Of a stretch of DNA of 64,000 nt, positions 1-6,449 are shown one piece after another. The notes under the pieces are model-generated. The model ran no database searches, was not told the origin of the DNA, and saw only the letters and a program-made list of their open reading frames with translations. The stretch covers positions 4,597,001 through 4,661,000 of the forward strand of contig NZ_VAJL01000001.1 in NCBI RefSeq assembly GCF_006175945.1. Reading direction: 5' to 3'. The DNA comes from Chryseobacterium mulctrae. GTDB taxonomy: Bacteria; Bacteroidota; Bacteroidia; Flavobacteriales; Weeksellaceae. The translations under genes were made by a program, and so were the position numbers. The first letter of the stretch is position 1; every line of letters starts with the position of its first letter.

Positions 1-1
1 T

Positions 2-724
2 TTTATTTATAATGAAATTGGTAAAAAAGATTATCCTAATGCTTTTTATTTTAACGGAAAAGTAGAATTGGCAGGAAATATTCCAAGTATTTTTAATCAG
101 AAAAGACAAGATGACGGTGGAATTTTAAGAAGTCCTGAAAGAACAATTTTCGGAATTCCATATGCGCAGTTTGTGAAATTTGATTTTGATGTAAGAAAAT
201 ATTTTAAATTTAATGGTAATCAGACTTTAGCGTTGCGACAGTTTATCGGGATAGGTATTCCTTACGGAAACTCTTCAGCAATGCCATTTGTAAGATCGTA
301 TTTTAATGGAGGTTCTAATGATATCAGAGCTTGGGTTGCATTTGGCGGTTTAGGACCGGGAGGTTCTCAGATTGACGAAAAAGTGCGTACTTATTTGATG
401 GGAAATATTAAACTAACAACCAACATAGAATACAGAATTCCGTTTACCGAGATGTATGAAGGTGCTATTTTTACCGATATCGGAAACGTTTGGAATACTG
501 AAAATAATGGTTTTGATGATCAGTTTAAATTCAATAAATTCATCAGAGAAATGGGTATTGGTAGCGGATTTGGACTTAGAGTTAACGTTGCTTACATTAC
601 CTTAAGAGTAGATTTAGCTTATAAAATTTACGATCCGAACAAACCTGATGGTGATAGATGGAGATTCCATGATATTAAACCATTAAAACCAACTTTAAAC
701 ATCGCTTTCGGATATCCTTTCTAA
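2..724 (+). CDS. Outer membrane protein, BamA/TamA (TamL-like) family, C-terminal part
   Basis: The reading frame is already open at the window edge, so only the C-terminal ~240 residues are visible. They read as a 16-stranded-type beta barrel: alternating polar/hydrophobic strands, a G-rich SYFNGGSNDIRAW segment that matches the conserved VRGF-like lid loop of BamA/TamA barrels (here DIRAW), the strand NIEYRIPF, and a C-terminus ending in aromatic Phe (AFGYPF) as expected for a beta-signal recognised by BAM. Members insert or translocate proteins at the outer membrane; the Bacteroidota lipoprotein form is called TamL. The POTRA region and any lipobox lie outside the window, so the exact subfamily is open. 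It converges with the next gene with a 4 bp overlap of stop codons. Confidence 0.8.
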   Translation, partial: FIYNEIGKKDYPNAFYFNGKVELAGNIPSIFNQKRQDDGGILRSPERTIFGIPYAQFVKFDFDVRKYFKFNGNQTLALRQFIGIGIPYGNSSAMPFVRSYFNGGSNDIRAWVAFGGLGPGGSQIDEKVRTYLMGNIKLTTNIEYRIPFTEMYEGAIFTDIGNVWNTENNGFDDQFKFNKFIREMGIGSGFGLRVNVAYITLRVDLAYKIYDPNKPDGDRWRFHDIKPLKPTLNIAFGYPF

Positions 725-1338
725 TCCGAAGAAATTCCAAAAATAAAATAAACTACAGCGGCCACTCTTGCGAGTATTTCGCGGGATTGGTTTCTGTAGT
801 AACTCTCTGGTTTTGTAACATCTTGCGCATCAAAACCTAAAGCATTCATGTTATTGTTTCGTGCAAAAAATAATGCTCTCAAATTATGAAAACCCTGAGA
901 AACAATAATCACATTTTTCTTATTGTAAACATCTTTACAGCGTAGTATACTTTTGTATGTATTAAAACCTTCAGGATCTTCTATAATGATTTCTTCGGGC
1001 ACACCTTCCTGATAAATCAGATAATTTTTCATTGCGGCAGGTTCATTATATCCTTTGCTTTTTTCGCCGCTTACAATGATTTTTTTAATTTTTCCGTGAT
1101 GATAAAGCAATGCTGTTGCATCCATCCTTTTGGTAAAATACGGATTAGAAAGTCCGGAACGCATTCTTGGAGAGGTTCCTAAAACCAACGCCACTTCTCT
1201 GGGCGGAATTTTTGAAATCTTGGTATAAGTTCTACCATTGGTCAATCCGAAAACCCAGGCATTAGATAAACATATCAGAAGAAAAACAATTTCTACTGAC
1301 ACAAAAAATAATTTAAATATGTTTCGGATGATTCTCAA
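721..1338 (-). CDS. SanA/YdcF-like (DUF218) membrane protein
   Basis: A 205-residue protein with one N-terminal membrane anchor (about residues 7-29) and a periplasmic DUF218 domain. Visible family motifs are VLGTSP (near 53), VSGEKS, EGFNTYKS and SQGFHNLRA with the conserved Ser/His/Arg. SanA of enterobacteria affects envelope permeability to vancomycin, and ElyC acts on envelope carrier-lipid metabolism; the reaction is unknown. Its start overlaps the stop of the upstream reductase gene by 4 bp (1335-1338), so the two are translationally coupled. Function beyond the family is not known. Confidence 0.8.
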   Translation of the reverse strand: MRIIRNIFKLFFVSVEIVFLLICLSNAWVFGLTNGRTYTKISKIPPREVALVLGTSPRMRSGLSNPYFTKRMDATALLYHHGKIKKIIVSGEKSKGYNEPAAMKNYLIYQEGVPEEIIIEDPEGFNTYKSILRCKDVYNKKNVIIVSQGFHNLRALFFARNNNMNALGFDAQDVTKPESYYRNQSREILARVAAVVYFIFGISSD

Positions 1339-2459
1339 TTGAAATCAAAGTTAAGCTTTATTTTCTTAGTTTTTGCAATTGACATACACGCTAATATTTT
1401 GCCTTGAGCTTCCTCTTTTTCGGTAAGATATTCGTTTTCCAAAAGTTCTACTTCGCCTTCTTCTACAGTACATTCGCAGCTTCCACAAATTCCTGATTTG
1501 CAGGAATAGGGAACCGGAAATTTTTGAATCAAAAGCTGTTGAAGAATTTTCTCACGATTATTTGATAGTATCGTCTGATAATTTTTCCCTAAAAGCTGAA
1601 AATCTACCTCTACATTTTCTATCAATGGAAATTCTTTTTCGACAGGATAAATATCATCATTAAACTCTTCAAACAATTCAAAATGAATGTTCTTTTTTGG
1701 AATTCCGTGATGATAACAAGCATTGGCTAAAGTTTTTATCATCTCCCCTTTTCCACAAATTAAAACTTCGTCAACGGCATCCCAAATCGTGGATTCTTCA
1801 TCGGTATCATCCAGATGTAGTATTTGATTGATAATTAAATTCAATTTTTTTGCATCTAATCTTCCGTAGAAAAACTGATCTGCCGTTTTTTCCTGCGAAT
1901 AAAAATAAAAAATCTGAAGCCTGTGATGATGTTGTTTTGCAAGATTATCTAAAAGATCACGGTAAACAAGTTCTTCAGAGCGTTTATTTCCCAGAAAAAG
2001 AAACAGTCTTGTTCGTGGTTCATTATGAAGAATGTTTTTAAAATGGCTTAAAATAGGAGTAATTCCAATTCCCGCAGCAAAACCTACAATCGTTCTGAAT
2101 TCACTGGGTTTAGAAACTAAAGTAAATCTTCCATTGGGTTCGCTCACAAGCAATTCATCACCAACTTCATAATTGTTATAAAGCTGTGCGGTTGCACCGT
2201 TTTCAGAATTGATTTTAATTCCTAAAGCTATTTTTTTCTCATACGGAGCCGAAGTCATTGAGTAATCATTGATCACTTCTTTTCCTTTAGCATTGAATTT
2301 TACACTTACAAATTGCCCTGCTTCAAACGTGAAATTTTCTTCTAAATCCTCCGGGATCTCAAGCTCCAGCGAAAAAGTATTTTTGGTCAGGTCTTCCTTT
2401 TTAGCTATTTTTAGGCGGTGAAACTGCGTCAGTTTTCCTTTATAGATTTGTTGTTCCAT
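1335..2459 (-). CDS. Ferredoxin-NAD(P)H reductase with C-terminal 2Fe-2S domain (PaaE-like)
   Basis: A 374-residue three-domain reductase. Residues ~8-115 form the FAD-binding barrel (NDYSMTSAPYE takes the place of the RxYS motif), ~120-265 the NAD(P) domain with GFAAGIGITPILSH, and ~290-374 a plant-type ferredoxin domain with C320-x4-C325-x2-C328 and C358 as [2Fe-2S] ligands. This order is that of PaaE, the reductase of phenylacetyl-CoA epoxidase, and of HCP/flavohaemoglobin-type reductases. No paaABC genes are in view, so the oxygenase partner is unknown. First gene of a two-gene unit with the SanA-like gene; a -7 box lies 9 bp upstream of the start. Confidence 0.85.
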   Translation of the reverse strand: MEQQIYKGKLTQFHRLKIAKKEDLTKNTFSLELEIPEDLEENFTFEAGQFVSVKFNAKGKEVINDYSMTSAPYEKKIALGIKINSENGATAQLYNNYEVGDELLVSEPNGRFTLVSKPSEFRTIVGFAAGIGITPILSHFKNILHNEPRTRLFLFLGNKRSEELVYRDLLDNLAKQHHHRLQIFYFYSQEKTADQFFYGRLDAKKLNLIINQILHLDDTDEESTIWDAVDEVLICGKGEMIKTLANACYHHGIPKKNIHFELFEEFNDDIYPVEKEFPLIENVEVDFQLLGKNYQTILSNNREKILQQLLIQKFPVPYSCKSGICGSCECTVEEGEVELLENEYLTEKEEAQGKILACMSIAKTKKIKLNFDFN

Positions 2460-2468
2460 ACTTCATTT

Positions 2469-2476
2469 CAAAAATA
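2469..2476 (-). promoter_or_regulatory. -7 promoter box (TATTTTTG)
   Basis: Exact match to the Bacteroidota sigma-ABfr -7 consensus TAnnTTTG on the minus strand, 9 bp before the reductase start codon, giving a very short 5' UTR. No clear -33 TTTG was found at the right spacing. Confidence 0.5.
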
Positions 2477-2577
2477 AATAAAAAATAATTATGAAACCGA
2501 CCTTCACCTAACTTTCTTGCAACAAAACCAATGAAAAATACCTTTCGTATATTTCATTTTAACAAAGAATATTATTT

Positions 2578-3138
2578 ATGAAAAAAATAATTTTGACTGC
2601 AATTTTAGCAACTGTTCTTATCGGTTGTAAAAAAGAAGCAGAAAAAACAGAAGAAAATATCAGCGCAACAGACTCTGCAAATATTCAGAGCACACCGGAA
2701 AGTGAAACTTCTAAAATCTCACTTAAAGAAGTTGATCAAAAAGGCTTAACTGAGATTCTGTCTAAAAATAACGATACTTTATATGTAACCAATTTTTTTG
2801 CGACCTGGTGTGGACCATGCATGATGGAAATGCCTCATTTTAAAAAGAAAATTGAAGAGTTAAAAGGGCAACCCGTAAAGTTTACTTTTATAAATATTTT
2901 TAATAAACCGGATTGGCAAACAGAAGTTTCTGCGTTTGCACAAACAAGTGGTTTGGCAGATAAAATTCTTCTTCTTGATGATAGCAAGTTAAACCAAGAT
3001 TTTTTTGAAAATTTTCAACAATGGAGTGGAAATAATATTCCATTTACTTTCTTCAGAAAAGGTGATAAAACCGAAGAATCTTTAGGTTCAATGAGTGAAG
3101 AAATGCTTAATTCAAAGATTGATTCTTTTTTAAAATAA
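2578..3138 (+). CDS. TlpA-like thioredoxin-fold lipoprotein
   Basis: 186 residues. A lipoprotein signal ends at Cys17 (lipobox LIGC), followed by a Lys/Glu-rich linker and a thioredoxin-fold domain with the redox motif WCGPC at 77-81 and a cis-Pro segment GNNIPFTFF. This is the TlpA/ResA group, which reduces or shuffles disulfides outside the cytoplasmic membrane, for example in cytochrome c maturation. It lies 17 bp upstream of a FecCD-type permease, so it is probably cotranscribed with the transporter. No substrate-binding protein is present beside this transporter, so a metal- or haem-linked role is possible but unproven. Confidence 0.85.
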   Translation: MKKIILTAILATVLIGCKKEAEKTEENISATDSANIQSTPESETSKISLKEVDQKGLTEILSKNNDTLYVTNFFATWCGPCMMEMPHFKKKIEELKGQPVKFTFINIFNKPDWQTEVSAFAQTSGLADKILLLDDSKLNQDFFENFQQWSGNNIPFTFFRKGDKTEESLGSMSEEMLNSKIDSFLK

Positions 3139-3155
3139 GATTATTCTAGTTTCAA

Positions 3156-4127
3156 ATGTCTAAAAAATTTAAGATCCTGTGTTTATTTTTACTAATTGCA
3201 GTTATTTTGACAGCGATCACTAATCTGAATACAGGATTTTTGACTTTAAATCTTCAGGATTTTTTTCAGGATTCTACCAACAGTCAGATTGCAGAAATTC
3301 GTGTGAATCGCGTATTAGTAATGCTTTTAGCCGGGATTTCAATTCCAACTTCAGGTTTTCTGATGCAAGAATACTTTCAGAATCCTCTTGCGGGACCAGA
3401 TATTTTAGGAATAACCTCTGTCGCAAGTTTATCAGTTGCATTCTATATTTTCTTTTCACACAATATTTTACTGCCCGAATTTCTTCAAAATAGTTTTCTG
3501 AGTTTGTCTGCAATTATAGGAAGCTTGCTGTTGATGCTCGTTTTGCTGTCGATGTCTAATAAATTTCAAGATAAATCTTATCTGATTATTTTTGGATTTC
3601 TGGTATCTGCTTTTGCGGGAGCTATTGTTTCTCTTCTTCAGTTTTATGCAGAAAATCAAAGCTTAAAAAATTATATTTTATGGTCTTTCGGAGCCAATAA
3701 TATGGTATCGAGAAATCAGATTATCGTTCTTGCTGTTTTAGTTTTTATTGGATTATTAATTTGCTTTAAAACTATAAAACCTTTAATCGGAAATTCTCTT
3801 GGAAGTTCATACGCACAGAGTTTAGGAGTTAATTTAAATCATCTGAAATTGATGATCATTGTTGCTTCTTCTTTACTTTCCGCATCGGTTACAGCATTTT
3901 TAGGGCCTATTTTATTCATCGGAATTATTGTTCCTCACTTTTGCAGATTGATTTATAATCCTGCAAAACTTTGGCAACAGTGGATTTTGAATATGTTTTT
4001 AGGAATGTTGATGATGTTATTCTTTTCAGTGGTTGCCGAAAAATCGCAGATTCCTTTGAATGTAATCAGTTCAGTTTTTGGTATTCCTGTAATTTTAATG
4101 ATGCTTTTGAAACAGAATAAAGTGTAA
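3156..4127 (+). CDS. FecCD-family ABC transporter permease
   Basis: 323 residues with about nine to ten membrane helices and FecCD/BtuC family signatures: EIRVNRVLVMLLAG near the N-terminus, the GFLMQEYFQNPLAGPDILG segment (canonical GxxxQxxxxNPLAxPxxLG), and the coupling-helix region FLGPILFIGIIVPHFCRL. The family imports iron-siderophore, haem or cobalamin with a homodimeric permease, an ATPase and a binding protein. The ATPase gene is 700 bp downstream, beyond an inserted GxxExxY cassette. No binding protein gene is next to it; the upstream neighbour is a TlpA-like lipoprotein. Confidence 0.9.
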   Translation: MSKKFKILCLFLLIAVILTAITNLNTGFLTLNLQDFFQDSTNSQIAEIRVNRVLVMLLAGISIPTSGFLMQEYFQNPLAGPDILGITSVASLSVAFYIFFSHNILLPEFLQNSFLSLSAIIGSLLLMLVLLSMSNKFQDKSYLIIFGFLVSAFAGAIVSLLQFYAENQSLKNYILWSFGANNMVSRNQIIVLAVLVFIGLLICFKTIKPLIGNSLGSSYAQSLGVNLNHLKLMIIVASSLLSASVTAFLGPILFIGIIVPHFCRLIYNPAKLWQQWILNMFLGMLMMLFFSVVAEKSQIPLNVISSVFGIPVILMMLLKQNKV

Positions 4128-4129
4128 AT

Positions 4130-4206
4130 GTTGGTATTTCACAAAGGCGCAAAATTTTTCATAAAATAATGTTGTAAGGCGCAAGGATTTTATCTTTGAT
4201 AAAATT
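4130..4206 (+). repeat. Left copy of GxxExxY-cassette repeat (direct orientation)
   Basis: Begins gttggtatttcacaaaggcg and contains a second landmark, gtaaggcgcaagga, about 45 bp later. The reverse complement of this pattern recurs at 4251-4323 and, more diverged, at 4749-4822. The copy starts 2 bp after the permease stop codon. Confidence 0.7.
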
Positions 4207-4250
4207 TAAAACTATAAAATATAAGTGAAAAAATAATTTCAATATTGGTT

Positions 4251-4323
4251 GAAAATCTTTGATTTTCTTGCGCCTTAAAAACAGTATAAAAATTAAAAAA
4301 TTGCGCCTTTGCGAAATACCAAC
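4251..4323 (-). repeat. Middle copy of GxxExxY-cassette repeat (inverted)
   Basis: Inverted relative to 4130-4206: it reads cttgcgccttaaaaac, then about 20 bp of A/T, then gcctttgcgaaataccaac. With the left copy it forms a ~194 bp imperfect palindrome that could fold into a long hairpin. It ends 36 bp before the GxxExxY start codon. Confidence 0.7.
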
Positions 4324-4359
4324 AATAAACACAAACCACAAAATGAAAAGCACAACACA

Positions 4360-4737
4360 ATGACAGAAAATGAATTATCAAAAATTGTTTTTGAAACAGG
4401 ATTAAAAATCCATAAAAAACTTGGAGCAGGACTATTTGAACACGTATATGAAGAATGTCTTTTTTATGAATTAACAAAAGCAGGATTACTTGTTGAAAAA
4501 CAAAAACTACTTCCAATTATTTATGAAGAATTAAAAATTGAAAACGCTTTCAGATTAGATATGATTGTTGAAAATAAATTAATCTTAGAAATAAAAACCG
4601 TTGAGTATATTAATTCAACTCATAAAGCTCAACTTTTAACTTATTTAAAAATGACGAATTGTAAATTAGGATTACTATTAAATTTTCAATCTGATATTTT
4701 TAAAAATGGAGTAACAAGAATCGCAAACTTTTTATAA
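4360..4737 (+). CDS. GxxExxY protein (PD-(D/E)XK-like fold)
   Basis: 125 residues from the ATG at 4360; an in-frame upstream extension to 4309 lies in repeat sequence and is unlikely to be translated. The naming motif is present as G24-x2-E27-x2-Y30. D67 (RLDMIV), E77-x-K79 (LEIKT) and Q91 follow the D...ExK...Q pattern of PD-(D/E)XK nuclease-like proteins. The family is widespread in Bacteroidota and has no established function. The gene stands between a permease and its ATPase and is bracketed by copies of one ~75 bp repeat, so it looks like cargo of a small insertion rather than part of the transporter. Confidence 0.85.
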   Translation: MTENELSKIVFETGLKIHKKLGAGLFEHVYEECLFYELTKAGLLVEKQKLLPIIYEELKIENAFRLDMIVENKLILEIKTVEYINSTHKAQLLTYLKMTNCKLGLLLNFQSDIFKNGVTRIANFL

Positions 4738-4748
4738 TTAAAGCTAAC

Positions 4749-4822
4749 AAATATTTGACAAAGTCAAATTCCTTGCACCTTAAAACACTATTTTTGTAAA
4801 AGAAACTTTGCGCTAAACCAAC
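4749..4822 (-). repeat. Right copy of GxxExxY-cassette repeat (inverted)
   Basis: Same order of landmarks as the middle copy: ccttgcaccttaaaacac, A/T spacer, then ctttgcgctaaaccaac. Together with 4251-4323 it makes a directly repeated pair flanking the GxxExxY gene. It ends 3 bp before the ATPase start codon, so the ATPase has no other room for a leader. Confidence 0.65.
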
Positions 4823-4825
4823 AAT

Positions 4826-5749
4826 ATGCACCTACAAATAAAACAAGCCAATATCGGCTACGACAAAACCTTAATTTCAAATGCCAATGCATCTTTGAAT
4901 TTAGGAGACGTTTGCTTGTTGATTGGAAATAACGGTGTTGGAAAAACAACTTTAATTAAATCGATTCTTCATCAAAATCCTTTGTTGAGCGGAGAAATTT
5001 TAATTAACAACAAAAGTGTAAAACATTTATCGGTAAAAGAAATTGCCGAAAATATTGCCATTGTTTTTTCTAAAGCGATCATTCCGCAAAATTTCACGGT
5101 TGAAGATTTGATCTCTTTAGGAAAATATATTTATTATCCTTTTTATTTTGAACTTAAAAAAGAAGATCGGGATGAAGTTTCAGATATTATTAAAGAATTA
5201 GATTTAGAGCAATACAAAAATACTCCTCTAAAAAATCTGTCTGACGGAAATCTCCAAAAAGCCTTTATTGGACGTGCATTAACACAGAACTCTCCTATTA
5301 TTATTCTCGATGAGCCGACAACTCATTTAGATGAAAAAAATAAAATCATCATTCTAAAAACACTTCGGAAACTTGCCAAAGAACAAAATAAACTGATTTT
5401 GTTTTCTTCCCACGATTGGCGTTTGGCAAAAGAATTTGCCGATAAAATCTGGTATGTTAAAAACCAGAAATTATTTTCCGGAATTGTTGAGGATATTTTA
5501 CTAATGCATGATGAGTTGACGAATGCATCATTATTTCAGGTTAATAAAAATTTTGTTGCTCCTTCCATTATTTCGCCCGAAATTCAAAAAGAGATGCTCT
5601 ACTCTTTATTGCAAAAAAACTTTCAAAAAGACCTTTCATTATTCCATTTTCAATATAACGATACATTTTGGGAGATTTCTTACAAAAACGAAATCTACAA
5701 ATGCGAATCCTTCGAAGAAATCGTTAATTTGATTACAAAGCTTCATTAA
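4826..5749 (+). CDS. FecE-type ABC transporter ATP-binding protein
   Basis: 307 residues. Walker A GNNGVGKTT (34-42), signature LSDGN (138-142, instead of LSGGQ), Walker B IIILDEP with D162/E163, and switch His196 (SSHDW). The family powers import of iron chelates, haem or cobalamin with the FecCD permease encoded upstream. After the canonical ~235 residues there is a ~70-residue C-terminal extension of unknown role, rich in Phe and Lys. The start codon abuts a repeat copy, so the inserted cassette probably displaced or replaced its original leader. Confidence 0.88.
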   Translation: MHLQIKQANIGYDKTLISNANASLNLGDVCLLIGNNGVGKTTLIKSILHQNPLLSGEILINNKSVKHLSVKEIAENIAIVFSKAIIPQNFTVEDLISLGKYIYYPFYFELKKEDRDEVSDIIKELDLEQYKNTPLKNLSDGNLQKAFIGRALTQNSPIIILDEPTTHLDEKNKIIILKTLRKLAKEQNKLILFSSHDWRLAKEFADKIWYVKNQKLFSGIVEDILLMHDELTNASLFQVNKNFVAPSIISPEIQKEMLYSLLQKNFQKDLSLFHFQYNDTFWEISYKNEIYKCESFEEIVNLITKLH

Positions 5750-5775
5750 TACAATCTTTTATTTGTTTATTCTAT

Positions 5776-5795
5776 ATACTATGCATGCATAGTAT
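5776..5795. promoter_or_regulatory. Palindromic operator 1 (perfect 20-mer)
   Basis: ATACTATGCATGCATAGTAT is its own reverse complement over all 20 bases. A near-identical site lies 83 bp downstream, at the promoter of the MarR-type gene. This is the expected form of a MarR dimer site. Its distance from the ATPase stop (27 bp) leaves it in the marR upstream region. Confidence 0.65.
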
Positions 5796-5858
5796 TATGC
5801 TTGTCATATAATTTAAATTACTGATATTCAGTTAATTAATAAATTTTAATATTAATTA

Positions 5859-5878
5859 ATACTATGCATGCATAATAT
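5859..5878. promoter_or_regulatory. Palindromic operator 2 (20-mer, one mismatched pair)
   Basis: ATACTATGCATGCATAATAT matches operator 1 at 19 of 20 positions. It ends 4 bp before the -7 box, that is between the expected -33 and -7 elements, so a bound repressor would block RNA polymerase. The 83 bp centre-to-centre distance is close to eight helical turns. Confidence 0.7.
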
Positions 5879-5882
5879 TTAC

Positions 5883-5890
5883 TACATTTG
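5883..5890 (+). promoter_or_regulatory. -7 promoter box (TACATTTG) of the marR gene
   Basis: Exact TAnnTTTG match, directly beside operator 2. The possible TTG start at 5888 falls inside this box, which argues for the ATG at 5915 or 5918 as the real start. Confidence 0.65.
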
Positions 5891-5914
5891 ATAAAACCGA
5901 TTAGCAAAAATAAT

Positions 5915-6364
5915 ATGATGGATAATAAAGAAAAAACAGAAAACGTAGACCTCATTCTGAAGCAGACTTGGTTGGCTGTTTCAAAAATGTATACTGAGCT
6001 TGCACAAGAACACGATTCTACTGCTGTTCAGGCTTTAACATTACTTAAAATTGATCCAAAAGAAGGGACAAGAAGTACCAATTTAGGCCCGAAAATGGCA
6101 ATCGAGCCAACTTCTCTCACAAGAATTATTAAACTCCTTGAAGACAACGGATATATCTACAAAGAAAAGACGACTACCGATAAAAGAGAAGTCATCATTA
6201 AGCTTACGGATAAAGGATTAAGCTCAAGAAATATGTCGAAAGAAGTGGTGGTAAATTTCAACAAAAAAGTGATGGAGAAAATTTCTCCTGATAAGTTGGA
6301 AACCTTCAAAGAAGTAATGAGTGAAATCATGAAAATTGCTGCCGACTTGAATAACAGAAAATAA
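5915..6364 (+). CDS. MarR-family transcriptional regulator
   Basis: 149 residues from ATG 5915 (a second ATG follows directly at 5918). Winged helix-turn-helix MarR fold: N-terminal dimerisation helix, helices around TSLTRIIKLLEDNGYIYKE as recognition region, then wing TTTDKREVIIKLTDKG with the conserved D-x-R. Such proteins usually repress their own gene and a neighbouring operon and are released by a small ligand. Two palindromic sites upstream support autoregulation. The next genes encode fatty-acid beta-oxidation enzymes in the same direction, so an acyl-CoA or fatty-acid ligand is a reasonable inference (compare FadR/PsrA-type logic), not shown by the sequence. Confidence 0.88.
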   Translation: MMDNKEKTENVDLILKQTWLAVSKMYTELAQEHDSTAVQALTLLKIDPKEGTRSTNLGPKMAIEPTSLTRIIKLLEDNGYIYKEKTTTDKREVIIKLTDKGLSSRNMSKEVVVNFNKKVMEKISPDKLETFKEVMSEIMKIAADLNNRK

Positions 6365-6449
6365 AAAATTCGCCTTTTTTGGAACGTCTTAAATAAAAAT
6401 CCTAACCAAAAGAGGTGAAATTAAGCGATAATAACTAAAATAAATATTA

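Noticed and set aside
4190..4516. 108-codon frame on the minus strand over the GxxExxY cassette
   Set aside because: It runs through the repeats and the gene on the other strand and encodes Phe/Leu-rich sequence typical of reverse-complement A/T-rich DNA.
5888..5914. TTG start for the MarR protein
   Set aside because: It lies inside the TACATTTG -7 box, so it would not be in the mRNA; ATG 5915 or 5918 is preferred.
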